Of a DNA stretch of 64,000 nucleotides, positions 37,810-44,921 are shown piece after piece. Each line of letters opens with the position of its first letter. Position 1 is the first letter of the stretch. The position numbers and the translations under genes were made by a program. Origin of the DNA: Alphaproteobacteria bacterium (GTDB taxonomy: Bacteria; Pseudomonadota; Alphaproteobacteria; UBA2966; CAIVPW01); the NCBI GenBank assembly GCA_947481575.1, contig CANKGV010000007.1, positions 1 through 64,000 of the forward strand, given 5' to 3'. Under the pieces are notes generated by a model that saw only the letters and a list, made by a program, of their open reading frames with translations, made no database searches and was not told the DNA's origin.

Positions 37810-38292
37810 ATGAACCGAATCCGTTCCGCGGCGCTCGCCGCGCTGATGGCGCTGGCGGCACTGACCGGCGCACCAGCGTTGGCGCAAACCACCATCGACG
37901 AGGTGCTGCCCGATCCGGCGATGGAGCAGCGCGCCATTGCGATCCACAAGCAACTGCGCTGCTTGGTGTGCCAGAACCAATCGATCCACGAGTCGAACGC
38001 CACCCTCGCTCACGATCTGCGCATGCTGGTGCGCGAGCGGTTGGCGGTCGGCGACACCGACGAACAAGCGATCCAGTACCTGGTTACTCGCTACGGCGAC
38101 TGGGTTCTGCTGAAGCCGCCCATGAAGCCGGAGACGCTGGCGTTGTGGCTTGGGCCCCCGATCATCCTGATCGTCGGCGGCGTCGGCGCATTCGTGTATT
38201 TCCGCCGTGCGCGGCGCCGTGCGCCGGAGGCTCCGCTGAGCGAAGCCGAACAGCAGAGGGCGCGGCGCATGCTCGCCGACCCGGCCGACTGA
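37810..38292 (+). CDS. ccmH: Cytochrome c maturation protein CcmH
   Basis: A 160-aa thiol oxidoreductase: signal peptide (ALAALMALAALTGAPALA), the LRCLVCQNQSIHESNA motif with redox cysteines, RYGDWVLLKPP, and a C-terminal membrane helix (ALWLGPPIILIVGGVGAFVYF). ATG 37810 at the signal peptide is chosen; upstream in-frame sequence overlaps ccmG. It is the short CcmH form with CcmI as a separate gene. Confidence 0.94.
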   Translation: MNRIRSAALAALMALAALTGAPALAQTTIDEVLPDPAMEQRAIAIHKQLRCLVCQNQSIHESNATLAHDLRMLVRERLAVGDTDEQAIQYLVTRYGDWVLLKPPMKPETLALWLGPPIILIVGGVGAFVYFRRARRRAPEAPLSEAEQQRARRMLADPAD

Positions 38293-38321
38293 CGCGGAAC
38301 TAGGGCACCAGGAGCAGTCGC

Positions 38322-39680
38322 GTGATTTGGATCCCGTTCATCGTGCTTGCAGCTCTGGCGGCGGCGTTCATCGTCGTGCCGCTGGTGCGCAAGGCGAAGC
38401 CACCGGCTGATCGCGTCGATCACGACTTGCAGGTCTATCGCGACCAACTACGCGAACTGGAACATGACGTCGCGATGGGGCTGGTCAGCCCTGCGGAGGA
38501 AGCTGCGGCGCGCCAAGAGATCGACCGGCGCGTTCTAGGCCTCTCCACCAAAGGCTATCGCCGCGCCGGTGGCGGCAAGATCCCGACATGGCGTGCGGCG
38601 CTGGCACTAGCGATCCTGATCCCGCTGATTGCCGGCACGCTGTACTTCGTATTGGGCTCGCCCGGCGTGGGCGACAAGCCGATCGCCAGCCGCACCGACC
38701 TGATCAGGCCGGTCGACGATCCCGATTTGGTTGCATTCATCAAGGATCAGGAAGCGGCGCTCAAGGCGAAGCCAGACGACGGCCAGGGTTGGGTGAACCT
38801 GGGCCGCGCGTATCTGATCAACGGCCGGTTCCAGGACGCCGTGGATGCGGTCCGCAAGGGCATCGCCGCGGGCGCCAATGGCCCGGACGAGCAAATGGAC
38901 CTGGCTGAGGCACTCGTGAATGTGGCCGGCGGCGTGATCACGCCGGCGGCGCAAGAGGCGGTGGATGCTGCACTCAAGGGCGACCCAAGCCATCCGGCAG
39001 CCCGCTACTACGTGGGCCTGGCCCGCGCGCAAGCAGGACGGACTCAGGAGGCGTTCGACATTTGGCTGAAGCTGGCCGGCGATACCCCGGCGGAAGCGCC
39101 GTGGATGCCGATGCTGAAGCGGCAGCTGGAAGGCGCGGCCAAGACCCTGAAGGTGGACCTAGCCAAGGTGATGCCGCCGCCGCCCGACGCCGGACCGTTC
39201 GCTGGCATGAACCAGGAACAGCAGGTGGCGATGATCGGCCAGATGGTCGACCGCCTCGCCGAGCGCATGGTGACCACCCCTGATGACGCCCAGGGATGGC
39301 TGCGGTTGGCGCAGTCGTACCGGGTGTTGGCGCGCTACCCTGAGGCGCTCGACGCAGTCGGCAAGGCGGTGAAGCTGCTGCCGGACGATGTGGAAACGTT
39401 GGCGGAGCAGGCCGGCATCCTGCTTGCGGCCACGCCGCCCAATGCCCCGTTCCCGGACGCCGCCAAGCCGGTGCTACAGAAGATCCTGACCCTCGACCCG
39501 GACCAGGCCGAGGCGCTGTACTACACAGGCATGGCCGAGGCCGAAGCAGGTCACACGGACGCCGCCGAGGTTGCCTGGACGCGCCTGTTGAAGCAGCTAA
39601 AGCCCGACACTGGCGCCTACGCTGAGGTCAAAGGCCGCATCGACAAGCTCCACACACCGGCACCGGCGGCGCGCCCGTAA
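38322..39680 (+). CDS. ccmI: Cytochrome c maturation protein CcmI (TPR)
   Basis: A 452-aa protein with two N-terminal membrane helices (FIVLAALAAAFIVVPLV and LALAILIPLIAGTLYFVLG) flanking a cytoplasmic leucine-zipper-like loop (VYRDQLRELEHDVAMGLV). A periplasmic TPR region follows (GWVNLGRAYLINGRFQDAVDA, GWLRLAQSYRVLARYPEALDA). It binds apocytochrome C-termini. GTG start 38322. Last gene of the ccm run. Confidence 0.92.
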   Translation: MIWIPFIVLAALAAAFIVVPLVRKAKPPADRVDHDLQVYRDQLRELEHDVAMGLVSPAEEAAARQEIDRRVLGLSTKGYRRAGGGKIPTWRAALALAILIPLIAGTLYFVLGSPGVGDKPIASRTDLIRPVDDPDLVAFIKDQEAALKAKPDDGQGWVNLGRAYLINGRFQDAVDAVRKGIAAGANGPDEQMDLAEALVNVAGGVITPAAQEAVDAALKGDPSHPAARYYVGLARAQAGRTQEAFDIWLKLAGDTPAEAPWMPMLKRQLEGAAKTLKVDLAKVMPPPPDAGPFAGMNQEQQVAMIGQMVDRLAERMVTTPDDAQGWLRLAQSYRVLARYPEALDAVGKAVKLLPDDVETLAEQAGILLAATPPNAPFPDAAKPVLQKILTLDPDQAEALYYTGMAEAEAGHTDAAEVAWTRLLKQLKPDTGAYAEVKGRIDKLHTPAPAARP

Positions 39681-39731
39681 GGGTCGGCAAGCGGCCTGCC
39701 CGCCTTGACTCCCAGGGTTCAGGGGCCAAAT

Positions 39732-40022
39732 ATGGTTAATACCATGGCCGAAGTCTCAGCAGGTTCTTTCATCCCGCCCAACGCGGTCACGCCGCCGGCG
39801 CAGCCGTTGCCGCCGCCAGGGTTGGATTCGACCGTGCGTGTGGAGCGTGCGGCCAAGCGTTCCAAGGAGAACGAGGAACAGCGCGACGAGCAGAGCCGCG
39901 CGCGGGTCGATGCCCGCCGGGCGCAGACCGACGCCAGCCGGGAACGGCGCGAGGCGGACCAAGCCGACACCGAAGCCCGTTCGGACCAGCGCCGCGGCAA
40001 CAAGCTCGATATTCGCGCCTGA
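39732..40022 (+). CDS. Small hydrophilic protein of unknown function
   Basis: A 96-aa ORF from ATG 39732, which has AGGGG about 9 nt upstream (in-frame ATGs at 39705 and 39744 are alternatives). It has no signal peptide or membrane helix. It starts with a Pro-rich segment (PPNAVTPPAQPLPPPG) and then becomes almost entirely charged, rich in Arg, Glu, Asp and Gln, probably helical (VERAAKRSKENEEQRDEQSR). I do not recognise it. The good terminator directly downstream favours a real transcription unit, possibly an extension of the ccm operon. Confidence 0.55.
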   Translation: MVNTMAEVSAGSFIPPNAVTPPAQPLPPPGLDSTVRVERAAKRSKENEEQRDEQSRARVDARRAQTDASRERREADQADTEARSDQRRGNKLDIRA

Positions 40023-40042
40023 ATCGGCGCTGGCGACCAATC

Positions 40043-40067
40043 AAGGCCCGCTTGCGCGGGCCTTTTT
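40043..40067 (+). terminator. Rho-independent terminator after the ccm region
   Basis: A 9-bp stem AAGGCCCGC / GCGGGCCTT around loop TTGC, continuing into TTTTT. It lies 21 bp after the small ORF stop and 9 bp before the end of the convergent yciB, so it closes the ccm transcript. Confidence 0.88.
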
Positions 40068-40075
40068 CGTTGGGG

Positions 40076-40693
40076 CTAGGCGCCCTCGTTCGGCGCCGCG
40101 CCCGGCGGCGGATTGCCGTGGCGCGTTAGCAACGGCACCTGGGCCAAGCTGAACGCAAATGTCAGCGGCATGATGCCGAAGACCTTGAAGTCGACCCAAA
40201 CGTCCGTACTGAAGTTGCGCCAGACGACTTCGTTCACGATGGCGAGCACAACGAAGAACGCGCCCCAACGAATGGCCAGCACCCGCCAGCCCTCGTCGGT
40301 CAGTTGAAACGCCGGTCCCAGTACGACGCGCACAAAGTTCCGGCCGATTGCCAGCCCGACAAAAATGAACGCCGCGAACAGACTGTTCACGATGGTCGGC
40401 TTGAGTTTGATGAACGTGTCGTCGTGCAGGTACAGCGTGAGCGAGCCGAACACGAGCACGACCACCGCCGTGACCATCGGCATGGCGGGGATGCGCCGCT
40501 CGCGCACCAGCGAGACGATCAGCGACAGGGTGATGGCGACCATGAATAGGCCGGTACCCCAATAGATTCCGGCGCGGGCGTTGGCGATGAAGAACACCGC
40601 CAGCGGCCCCGCCTCGATCACCAGGCGGACCAAGGCCGCGCCGCCGCTCGGCGGCGGTGCGCCCGGTGCCGACGGGGGCATCGCTTCGTTCAC
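40076..40693 (-). CDS. yciB: Inner membrane-spanning protein YciB (septation protein A)
   Basis: A 205-aa protein with about five membrane helices. Motifs typical of YciB/IspZ: VIEAGPLAVFFIANARAGIYWGTGLFM-type start, TLYLHDDTFIKLKPTIVNSLFA, LTDEGWRVLAIRWGAFF and NEVVWRNFSTDVWVDFKVFG. The family affects septation and envelope synthesis. ATG overlaps the upstream GYD gene by 4 nt. Confidence 0.93.
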   Translation of the reverse strand: MNEAMPPSAPGAPPPSGGAALVRLVIEAGPLAVFFIANARAGIYWGTGLFMVAITLSLIVSLVRERRIPAMPMVTAVVVLVFGSLTLYLHDDTFIKLKPTIVNSLFAAFIFVGLAIGRNFVRVVLGPAFQLTDEGWRVLAIRWGAFFVVLAIVNEVVWRNFSTDVWVDFKVFGIMPLTFAFSLAQVPLLTRHGNPPPGAAPNEGA

Positions 40694-40992
40694 TTACGCT
40701 TCTTCGTGGCCGCCTTGATACGGTCGCGGGCCTGCTTGATCTCAGCGCCGGAGAACGCCGGCAGGGTCAGGATGCTGCCGAAGCCTTCGGCGGCATACCA
40801 GATCGAGTAGGCCAGTACCGCTTGCGGGTCCTTGCAGTCGACGAAGTCGATAAAGTCGTATTCGCCTTGGGTGTAACCACCCGCGTCGACGGTGATACCG
40901 AGGTCCTTCATCTTTGCGACCGCGGCCTTCACCCGCTCGTCCCAGCGGCGGGTCCATTCGGGACTGATCTTTGCCAACAACACGTATTTCAT
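40690..40992 (-). CDS. GYD-domain-like small protein
   Basis: A 100-aa cytoplasmic protein with GGYTQGEYDFIDFVDCKDPQAV and the C-terminal SILTLPAFSGAEIKQ, resembling the GYD family of dimeric alpha/beta-barrel proteins. Function is unknown. ATG 40992 has a strong GGAGG site 5-6 nt upstream. It is coupled to yciB by an ATGA overlap. Confidence 0.65.
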   Translation of the reverse strand: MKYVLLAKISPEWTRRWDERVKAAVAKMKDLGITVDAGGYTQGEYDFIDFVDCKDPQAVLAYSIWYAAEGFGSILTLPAFSGAEIKQARDRIKAATKKRK

Positions 40993-41131
40993 AGGTGCCT
41001 CCGTAGCGGGGCGGCCACTCTAACCCCGTTGCCGCCGCCTACGCTCGCGAAAACCCGACTAGGATTGCTGGAGGGCGGACAGCTGCGGTGGTCCGACCCA
41101 TGCGGGGCAGTAAGCGCACCCCACAAACGAA

Positions 41132-41159
41132 GCGGGCGCCGGAATTACCCGGCGCCCGC
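41132..41159 (-). terminator. Hairpin downstream of the 21-codon ORF
   Basis: An 11-bp perfect GC-rich stem, GCGGGCGCCGG / CCGGCGCCCGC on the plus strand, around a 6-nt loop. On the minus strand it is followed by TTCGTTTGT, only weakly U-rich. It lies 23 bp beyond the stop of the small ORF at 41183. Confidence 0.6.
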
Positions 41160-41165
41160 ATTCTC

Positions 41166-41182
41166 ACTCGCCAGAGGCGAGT
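41166..41182 (-). other. Stem-loop abutting the 21-codon ORF stop
   Basis: ACTCGCC-AGA-GGCGAGT, a perfect 7-bp stem with a 3-nt loop. It begins one base after the TAA of the small minus-strand ORF. Confidence 0.6.
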
Positions 41183-41248
41183 TTACTTCTTGGTCGGCTT
41201 GCCGGCCGGTTTCGCACCGGGCTTCGGCTTGCTGGGCGCAGTGGCCAT
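41183..41248 (-). CDS. Putative 21-aa Lys/Pro/Ala-rich peptide
   Basis: ATG 41248 has GGAG about 9-12 nt upstream (CAGGAGACTACCAAC) and is followed by 20 codons and TAA. The peptide begins MATAPSKPKPG and ends GKPTKK; it is strongly basic with no hydrophobic stretch. It is flanked upstream by two stem-loops and an A+T-rich region and downstream by two hairpins. I do not recognise it. A real microprotein, a leader peptide or a chance ORF inside a small RNA are all possible. Confidence 0.45.
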   Translation of the reverse strand: MATAPSKPKPGAKPAGKPTKK

Positions 41249-41278
41249 GTTGGTAGTCTCCTGACAGGCATTGCGAAA

Positions 41279-41293
41279 CGGGTTTTTCACCCG
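41279..41293 (-). other. Stem-loop in leader of 21-codon ORF
   Basis: On the minus strand CGGGT-GAAAA-ACCCG: 5-bp stem, 5-nt loop, about 30 nt before the ATG at 41248. Confidence 0.5.
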
Positions 41294-41325
41294 GTGAACC
41301 TCGCGAATTGCGTCGCGCGGTTCAC
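41294..41325 (-). other. Long stem-loop in leader of 21-codon ORF
   Basis: GTGAACC-T-CGCG / CGCG-C-GGTTCAC: 11 base pairs with one mismatch and an 8-nt loop. It directly abuts the stem-loop at 41279-41293. Could be an mRNA leader structure or a dyad operator. Confidence 0.55.
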
Positions 41326-41454
41326 AATTCCTATCTTCTCCATTCACTTGGGGAAATCAAGAGCAAACTACCGTTTTGCAAGAAAACGAGGCCGGTTTTC
41401 GCATCATTCGATGGATTTACCCCCTCGGCTTGTCTTTGGACGCGACTTTGGGTG

Positions 41455-41487
41455 ACTCAGTCCCCGCAGTATTCACGGGGCACGAGT
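41455..41487 (-). terminator. Possible ftsY terminator
   Basis: Stem ACTC-(3x3 internal loop)-CCCCG / CGGGG-GAGT with a 9-nt loop, beginning 5 bp after the ftsY stop. No T-tract follows on the minus strand. Confidence 0.35.
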
Positions 41488-41491
41488 CCAA

Positions 41492-42439
41492 TCACGGCTC
41501 TAGGCCCACAAGCGAACGAGCGAACTCCGTAGCGCGGAATGGCTGCAGGTCATCGACCCCTTCGCCAACTCCAATGAAGTACACGGGCAAACCGAATTCT
41601 TCCGCAATCGCCACCAACATGCCGCCGCGCGCCGTGCCGTCGAGTTTGGCCATGACCAGCCCCGAGACCTCGGCGATCCCGCGGAATACTTCGACCTGCG
41701 AACGGGCGTTCTGGCCGGTGGTGGCGTCCAAGACCAGCAGCACCGCGTGCGGCGCCGTCGTGTCGAGCTTGTGCAGCACGCGTACGATCTTGGCCAACTC
41801 CGCCATCAGATCCGCCTTGTTCTGCAGGCGCCCGGCGGTGTCGATCAGCAGCACATCGGCCTTGGCCTCGCGGGCCTTTTGTAAGGCCGTGAAAGCCAAG
41901 CCGGCGGCGTCAGCGCCGGGCGCATCCGCCACTACTTCGGCACCGGCGCGCTCACCCCACACGCGCAATTGCTCGATGGCAGCGGCCCGGAACGTGTCAC
42001 CGGCCGCAATCATGACTTTGCGTCCTTCACCCCGCATGCGGGCGGCGAGCTTGCCGATCGTGGTGGTCTTGCCAGTGCCGTTCACGCCCACGACCAGCAG
42101 CACAAACGGCTTGGCGGCGGTCAGGTCCAGGGCTCGCTCGGCCGGGGCCAAGACCCCCGCGATTTCTTCGGCCAGCGCCTCGCGCAGTTCCACCGGCGTG
42201 AGCTCACGCCCCATGCGGGTGTCGCCAAGGCGCTTGGTGATACGACCCGCAACCCGCACTCCCAGGTCGGCAGCGACCAGTTGATCTTCGAGTTCTTGGA
42301 GTGTGGCGCGGTCAATCTTGCGGCCGCCCAGTAGACCGGCGATGCCACCGCCCAGGGCCCCCGCTGTCTTGCTTAGGCCGGTGCGGAGCCGCGCCAGCCA
42401 CCCCAGTGCCGGCGCAGACCCCGTCGTGCTGCCGGTCAT
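41492..42439 (-). CDS. ftsY: Signal recognition particle receptor FtsY
   Basis: A 315-aa SRP receptor GTPase with N and G domains and almost no acidic A domain, as in many alphaproteobacteria. P-loop GVNGTGKTTTIGKLAARM, DTFRAAAIEQLRVW, LLIDTAGRLQNK, and AKLDGTARGGML. ATG 42439 overlaps the mtaB stop (ATGA); the ORF extension to 42556 lies within mtaB and is rejected. It pairs with Ffh, encoded divergently at 44922. Confidence 0.96.
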   Translation of the reverse strand: MTGSTTGSAPALGWLARLRTGLSKTAGALGGGIAGLLGGRKIDRATLQELEDQLVAADLGVRVAGRITKRLGDTRMGRELTPVELREALAEEIAGVLAPAERALDLTAAKPFVLLVVGVNGTGKTTTIGKLAARMRGEGRKVMIAAGDTFRAAAIEQLRVWGERAGAEVVADAPGADAAGLAFTALQKAREAKADVLLIDTAGRLQNKADLMAELAKIVRVLHKLDTTAPHAVLLVLDATTGQNARSQVEVFRGIAEVSGLVMAKLDGTARGGMLVAIAEEFGLPVYFIGVGEGVDDLQPFRATEFARSLVGLEP

Positions 42440-43725
42440 GCCGCGCGGCCGATCAGCCGCTTGGCCTCGGCGCCCGTGTACGTTGCTGCGATTACTTGGC
42501 CGACTAGCGGGCCCGCAGCCAGCAGAACCGGCGCGTAGTCGTCGGCCCGGCCGCACGCGCCTTCTGACGTGATCTGTTCCACCAGCACGGTCGAGTGCCT
42601 GCCTATCTGCGCCGCCAGCTGCGCGGCCAGCGCCCGGTCGCCCTTGGCGCGCAGGCGCGCTGCGCGTTCCTTGCGCACCGCTGTGGGAACCTGGGGCATG
42701 CGCGCAGCAGCGGTACCTTGACGCGCCGAATACGGGAATACGTGGAGGTACGACAGCCCGCAGTCATCGACCATCGCCAGAGTGTTAGTGAATGCCTCTT
42801 CGGTTTCGGTCGGAAATCCCGCGATCAGGTCCGCACCGAACGCAACGTCTGGGCGCAAATCGCGGGCCCGGCGGCAGAATTCGATGGCGTCCACGCGGCT
42901 GTGGCGGCGTTTCATGCGCTTCAGCACCAGGTCATCGCCGGCCTGCAAGCTCAGGTGCAGGTGCGGCAGCAGGCGTGGCTCTTCGGCCAGTAGGTACCAG
43001 AGGTCGTCGTCGGCCTCCGCCGGGTCGATGGAGGTGAGGCGCAAGCGATCCAGTTCAGGCACGGCGGCCAACAGGCGCCGCACCAACTGACCGAGCCGCG
43101 GATGGCCGGGCAGATCGGCGCCATACGCAGTCACGTCGACGCCGGTCAGCACAACTTCGCGAAAGCCGTTTTCGACCAAACGCCGAACCTGGGCGACGAT
43201 CTCGCCCATCGCCACGCTGCGGGACGGCCCACGGCCCTGGGGAATGATGCAAAAGGTGCAGGAATGGTCGCAGCCGTTCTGTACCTGCACGAACGCTCGC
43301 ACCCGGCCTTCGAAGCCTTCGACCAAGTGCGATGCAGTCTCGCGGATCGACTTGATGTCGTTGACCTGGACCCGTTCGCCGCGATCGAACGAGAGCGGAT
43401 TGAGCTTTTCCGCGTTGCCGAGGACTTGGTCCACTTCCGGCATGGCCGCGAATTGGCCGGGGGTGATCTGGGCGGCGCAGCCGGTGACGACGATGCGGGT
43501 ATTCGGGCGCTCGCGGCGCAGGCGGCGGATCGCTTGGCGCGCCTGGCGCTCGGCCTCGGCAGTGACGGCGCAGGTGTTGACGATGACGGTATCGGTGAGC
43601 CCGGCACCGACCGCGTTGCGGCGCAGCACCTCGGACTCAAGCGCGTTCAGGCGGCAGCCGAAGGTAACGACTTCCGGCGCAGACCCGGCCGCACCCGGGG
43701 CGGAAACGCTAGTGTTTGTGCCCAT
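42436..43725 (-). CDS. mtaB: tRNA t6A37 methylthiotransferase MtaB
   Basis: A 429-aa radical-SAM enzyme converting t6A37 to ms2t6A37 in tRNA. N-terminal UPF0004 domain with cysteines in VTFGCRLNALES, VNTCAVTAEAE and VTGCAAQ. The radical-SAM triad is in VQNGCDHSCTFCIIPQGRG, and HLHLSLQAGDD, ADLIAGFPTET and YSARQGTAAARM follow; a C-terminal TRAM-like segment ends it. ATG 43725 lies inside the end of dapF, giving a 17-nt overlap. Confidence 0.94.
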   Translation of the reverse strand: MGTNTSVSAPGAAGSAPEVVTFGCRLNALESEVLRRNAVGAGLTDTVIVNTCAVTAEAERQARQAIRRLRRERPNTRIVVTGCAAQITPGQFAAMPEVDQVLGNAEKLNPLSFDRGERVQVNDIKSIRETASHLVEGFEGRVRAFVQVQNGCDHSCTFCIIPQGRGPSRSVAMGEIVAQVRRLVENGFREVVLTGVDVTAYGADLPGHPRLGQLVRRLLAAVPELDRLRLTSIDPAEADDDLWYLLAEEPRLLPHLHLSLQAGDDLVLKRMKRRHSRVDAIEFCRRARDLRPDVAFGADLIAGFPTETEEAFTNTLAMVDDCGLSYLHVFPYSARQGTAAARMPQVPTAVRKERAARLRAKGDRALAAQLAAQIGRHSTVLVEQITSEGACGRADDYAPVLLAAGPLVGQVIAATYTGAEAKRLIGRAA

Positions 43726-44740
43726 GGCCGTGATCGTGGCCGTGGCCGTGGTGGTCATGGTCATGATCGTGGTCATGACCATCGTCCTGCAGCGGGGCCA
43801 CGGCCGACTTAGGAGCGTGGCCAGCGCCGCCCTGGGCGCGCTGGCGTTCGTTGGTCTCTTCGGCGCGCATGCTCGCCATCAGACCGCGCACGATGTCGTG
43901 CATGTCATACGTGCCGGCATAGGCAAACGTCGCCGGGCCGGTGAGCAGGATGTGGTTGTCCTCGCGCCACAGCACGCCGAGCGCGCCGCCGGCCAGTTCG
44001 ACCACCGCCGACCGGCCCATCGCGCCGCTCCGGTTGGCTGCCACCAGGGCGGCACACGCGGCAGTGCCGCAGGCCTTGGTTTCGCCCGCGCCGCGTTCCC
44101 ATACGCGCAACTGAATTTCGTCTGGGCCGGTAATCTTGGCTAGGCTCACGTTGGTGCGTTCCGGGAACAGCGGGTGGTTTTCCAGCATGGGGCCGATCGT
44201 AGCCAGATCGACCGCCCATGGGTTCTTCACCAGAAACACAATGTGCGGGTTACCGACGTTGACCCCCACGGCACCCCACAGCAGCGGGTCGCCGTTGGGG
44301 TCGTTGGGATTGGCCACCTCAAGCTTGAGGTCGAGAGTGTCGCGCTCTTCCGATAGCGGAATGTCGCGCCAGCCGGTGCGGACCTCACCCATATCGACGG
44401 TGATCATGCCGCCGCCGCCATCGAAGGCGCCCAGCACACCGGCCTTGGTTTCGATGGTGCACTTGCTGGTCTTCCGCTCGTGCATGATCAGCTGGCCGAC
44501 GCAGCGCGAGGCGTTGCCGCAGGCGGAAATCTCGCTGCCGTCCTGGTTGAAGAGCTGCATGAAGACGTCCGCCTTGGTCGAAGGCTTCATGACTACGATC
44601 TGGTCGCAGCCGATGCCGACGTGGCGGTCGCCCACCGCGCGGACCTCGATCGGGTCCAGGTCGAGGGGAGTCTGGCGGGCGTCGAACACGACAAAGTCGT
44701 TGCCGAGGCCGTGCATCTTCATGAATACGCGATCGGTCAT
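43709..44740 (-). CDS. dapF: Diaminopimelate epimerase with histidine-rich C-terminal tail
   Basis: Interconverts LL- and meso-diaminopimelate for lysine and peptidoglycan. N-terminus FMKMHGLGNDFVVFD, first catalytic Cys in SACGNASRCVG, second in ETKACGTAACAAL. At 343 aa it is longer than the usual ~275-290. The excess is a C-terminal extension ending in alternating His/Asp/Gly (HDHDHDHDHHGHGHDHG, then HGHKH). The tail overlaps the mtaB start. Such tails usually bind Zn or Ni; here the role is unknown. The promoter appears to lie immediately upstream. Confidence 0.95.
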   Translation of the reverse strand: MTDRVFMKMHGLGNDFVVFDARQTPLDLDPIEVRAVGDRHVGIGCDQIVVMKPSTKADVFMQLFNQDGSEISACGNASRCVGQLIMHERKTSKCTIETKAGVLGAFDGGGGMITVDMGEVRTGWRDIPLSEERDTLDLKLEVANPNDPNGDPLLWGAVGVNVGNPHIVFLVKNPWAVDLATIGPMLENHPLFPERTNVSLAKITGPDEIQLRVWERGAGETKACGTAACAALVAANRSGAMGRSAVVELAGGALGVLWREDNHILLTGPATFAYAGTYDMHDIVRGLMASMRAEETNERQRAQGGAGHAPKSAVAPLQDDGHDHDHDHDHHGHGHDHGHGHKH

Positions 44741-44749
44741 GGTGGGCGT

Positions 44750-44778
44750 TATATAGGGGTGACCGGGTATCCCGTAAA
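44750..44778 (-). promoter_or_regulatory. Putative dapF promoter with very short leader
   Basis: On the minus strand TTTACG (44778-44773), 17-bp spacer, TATATA (44755-44750). Transcription would begin within a few bases of the dapF ATG at 44740, implying a leaderless or nearly leaderless mRNA. Confidence 0.45.
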
Positions 44779-44788
44779 GCGCTGCGGC

Positions 44789-44818
44789 TTGACCCTTGGG
44801 CTTGGGCGCGCCTACATT
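44789..44818 (+). promoter_or_regulatory. Putative promoter for the ffh operon
   Basis: TTGACC (44789-44794), 18-bp spacer, TACATT (44813-44818), about 100 bp before the ffh start, in the 181-bp gap divergent from dapF. Confidence 0.45.
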
Positions 44819-44921
44819 CCCGCCGATTTCGGTACGCTTTTGTGCCTGATGCCCCGAGGGGCGCCGCCAGTCCGCGAGTATTCGCGCGCTGGCGCTTCAA
44901 TCGTTTGGGAAGCCGCAACCC

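Larger units (their letters stand above)
41249..41491. other. A+T-rich structured intergenic region upstream of the 21-codon ORF
   Basis: This 243-bp gap between ftsY and the small ORF contains no other ORF I can support. Bases 41321-41420 count 42 G+C in 100, clearly below the surrounding genes. It holds the stem-loops at 41279-41293 and 41294-41325 and a possible ftsY terminator at 41455-41487. I found no convincing -35/-10 pair on either strand. Confidence 0.6.
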
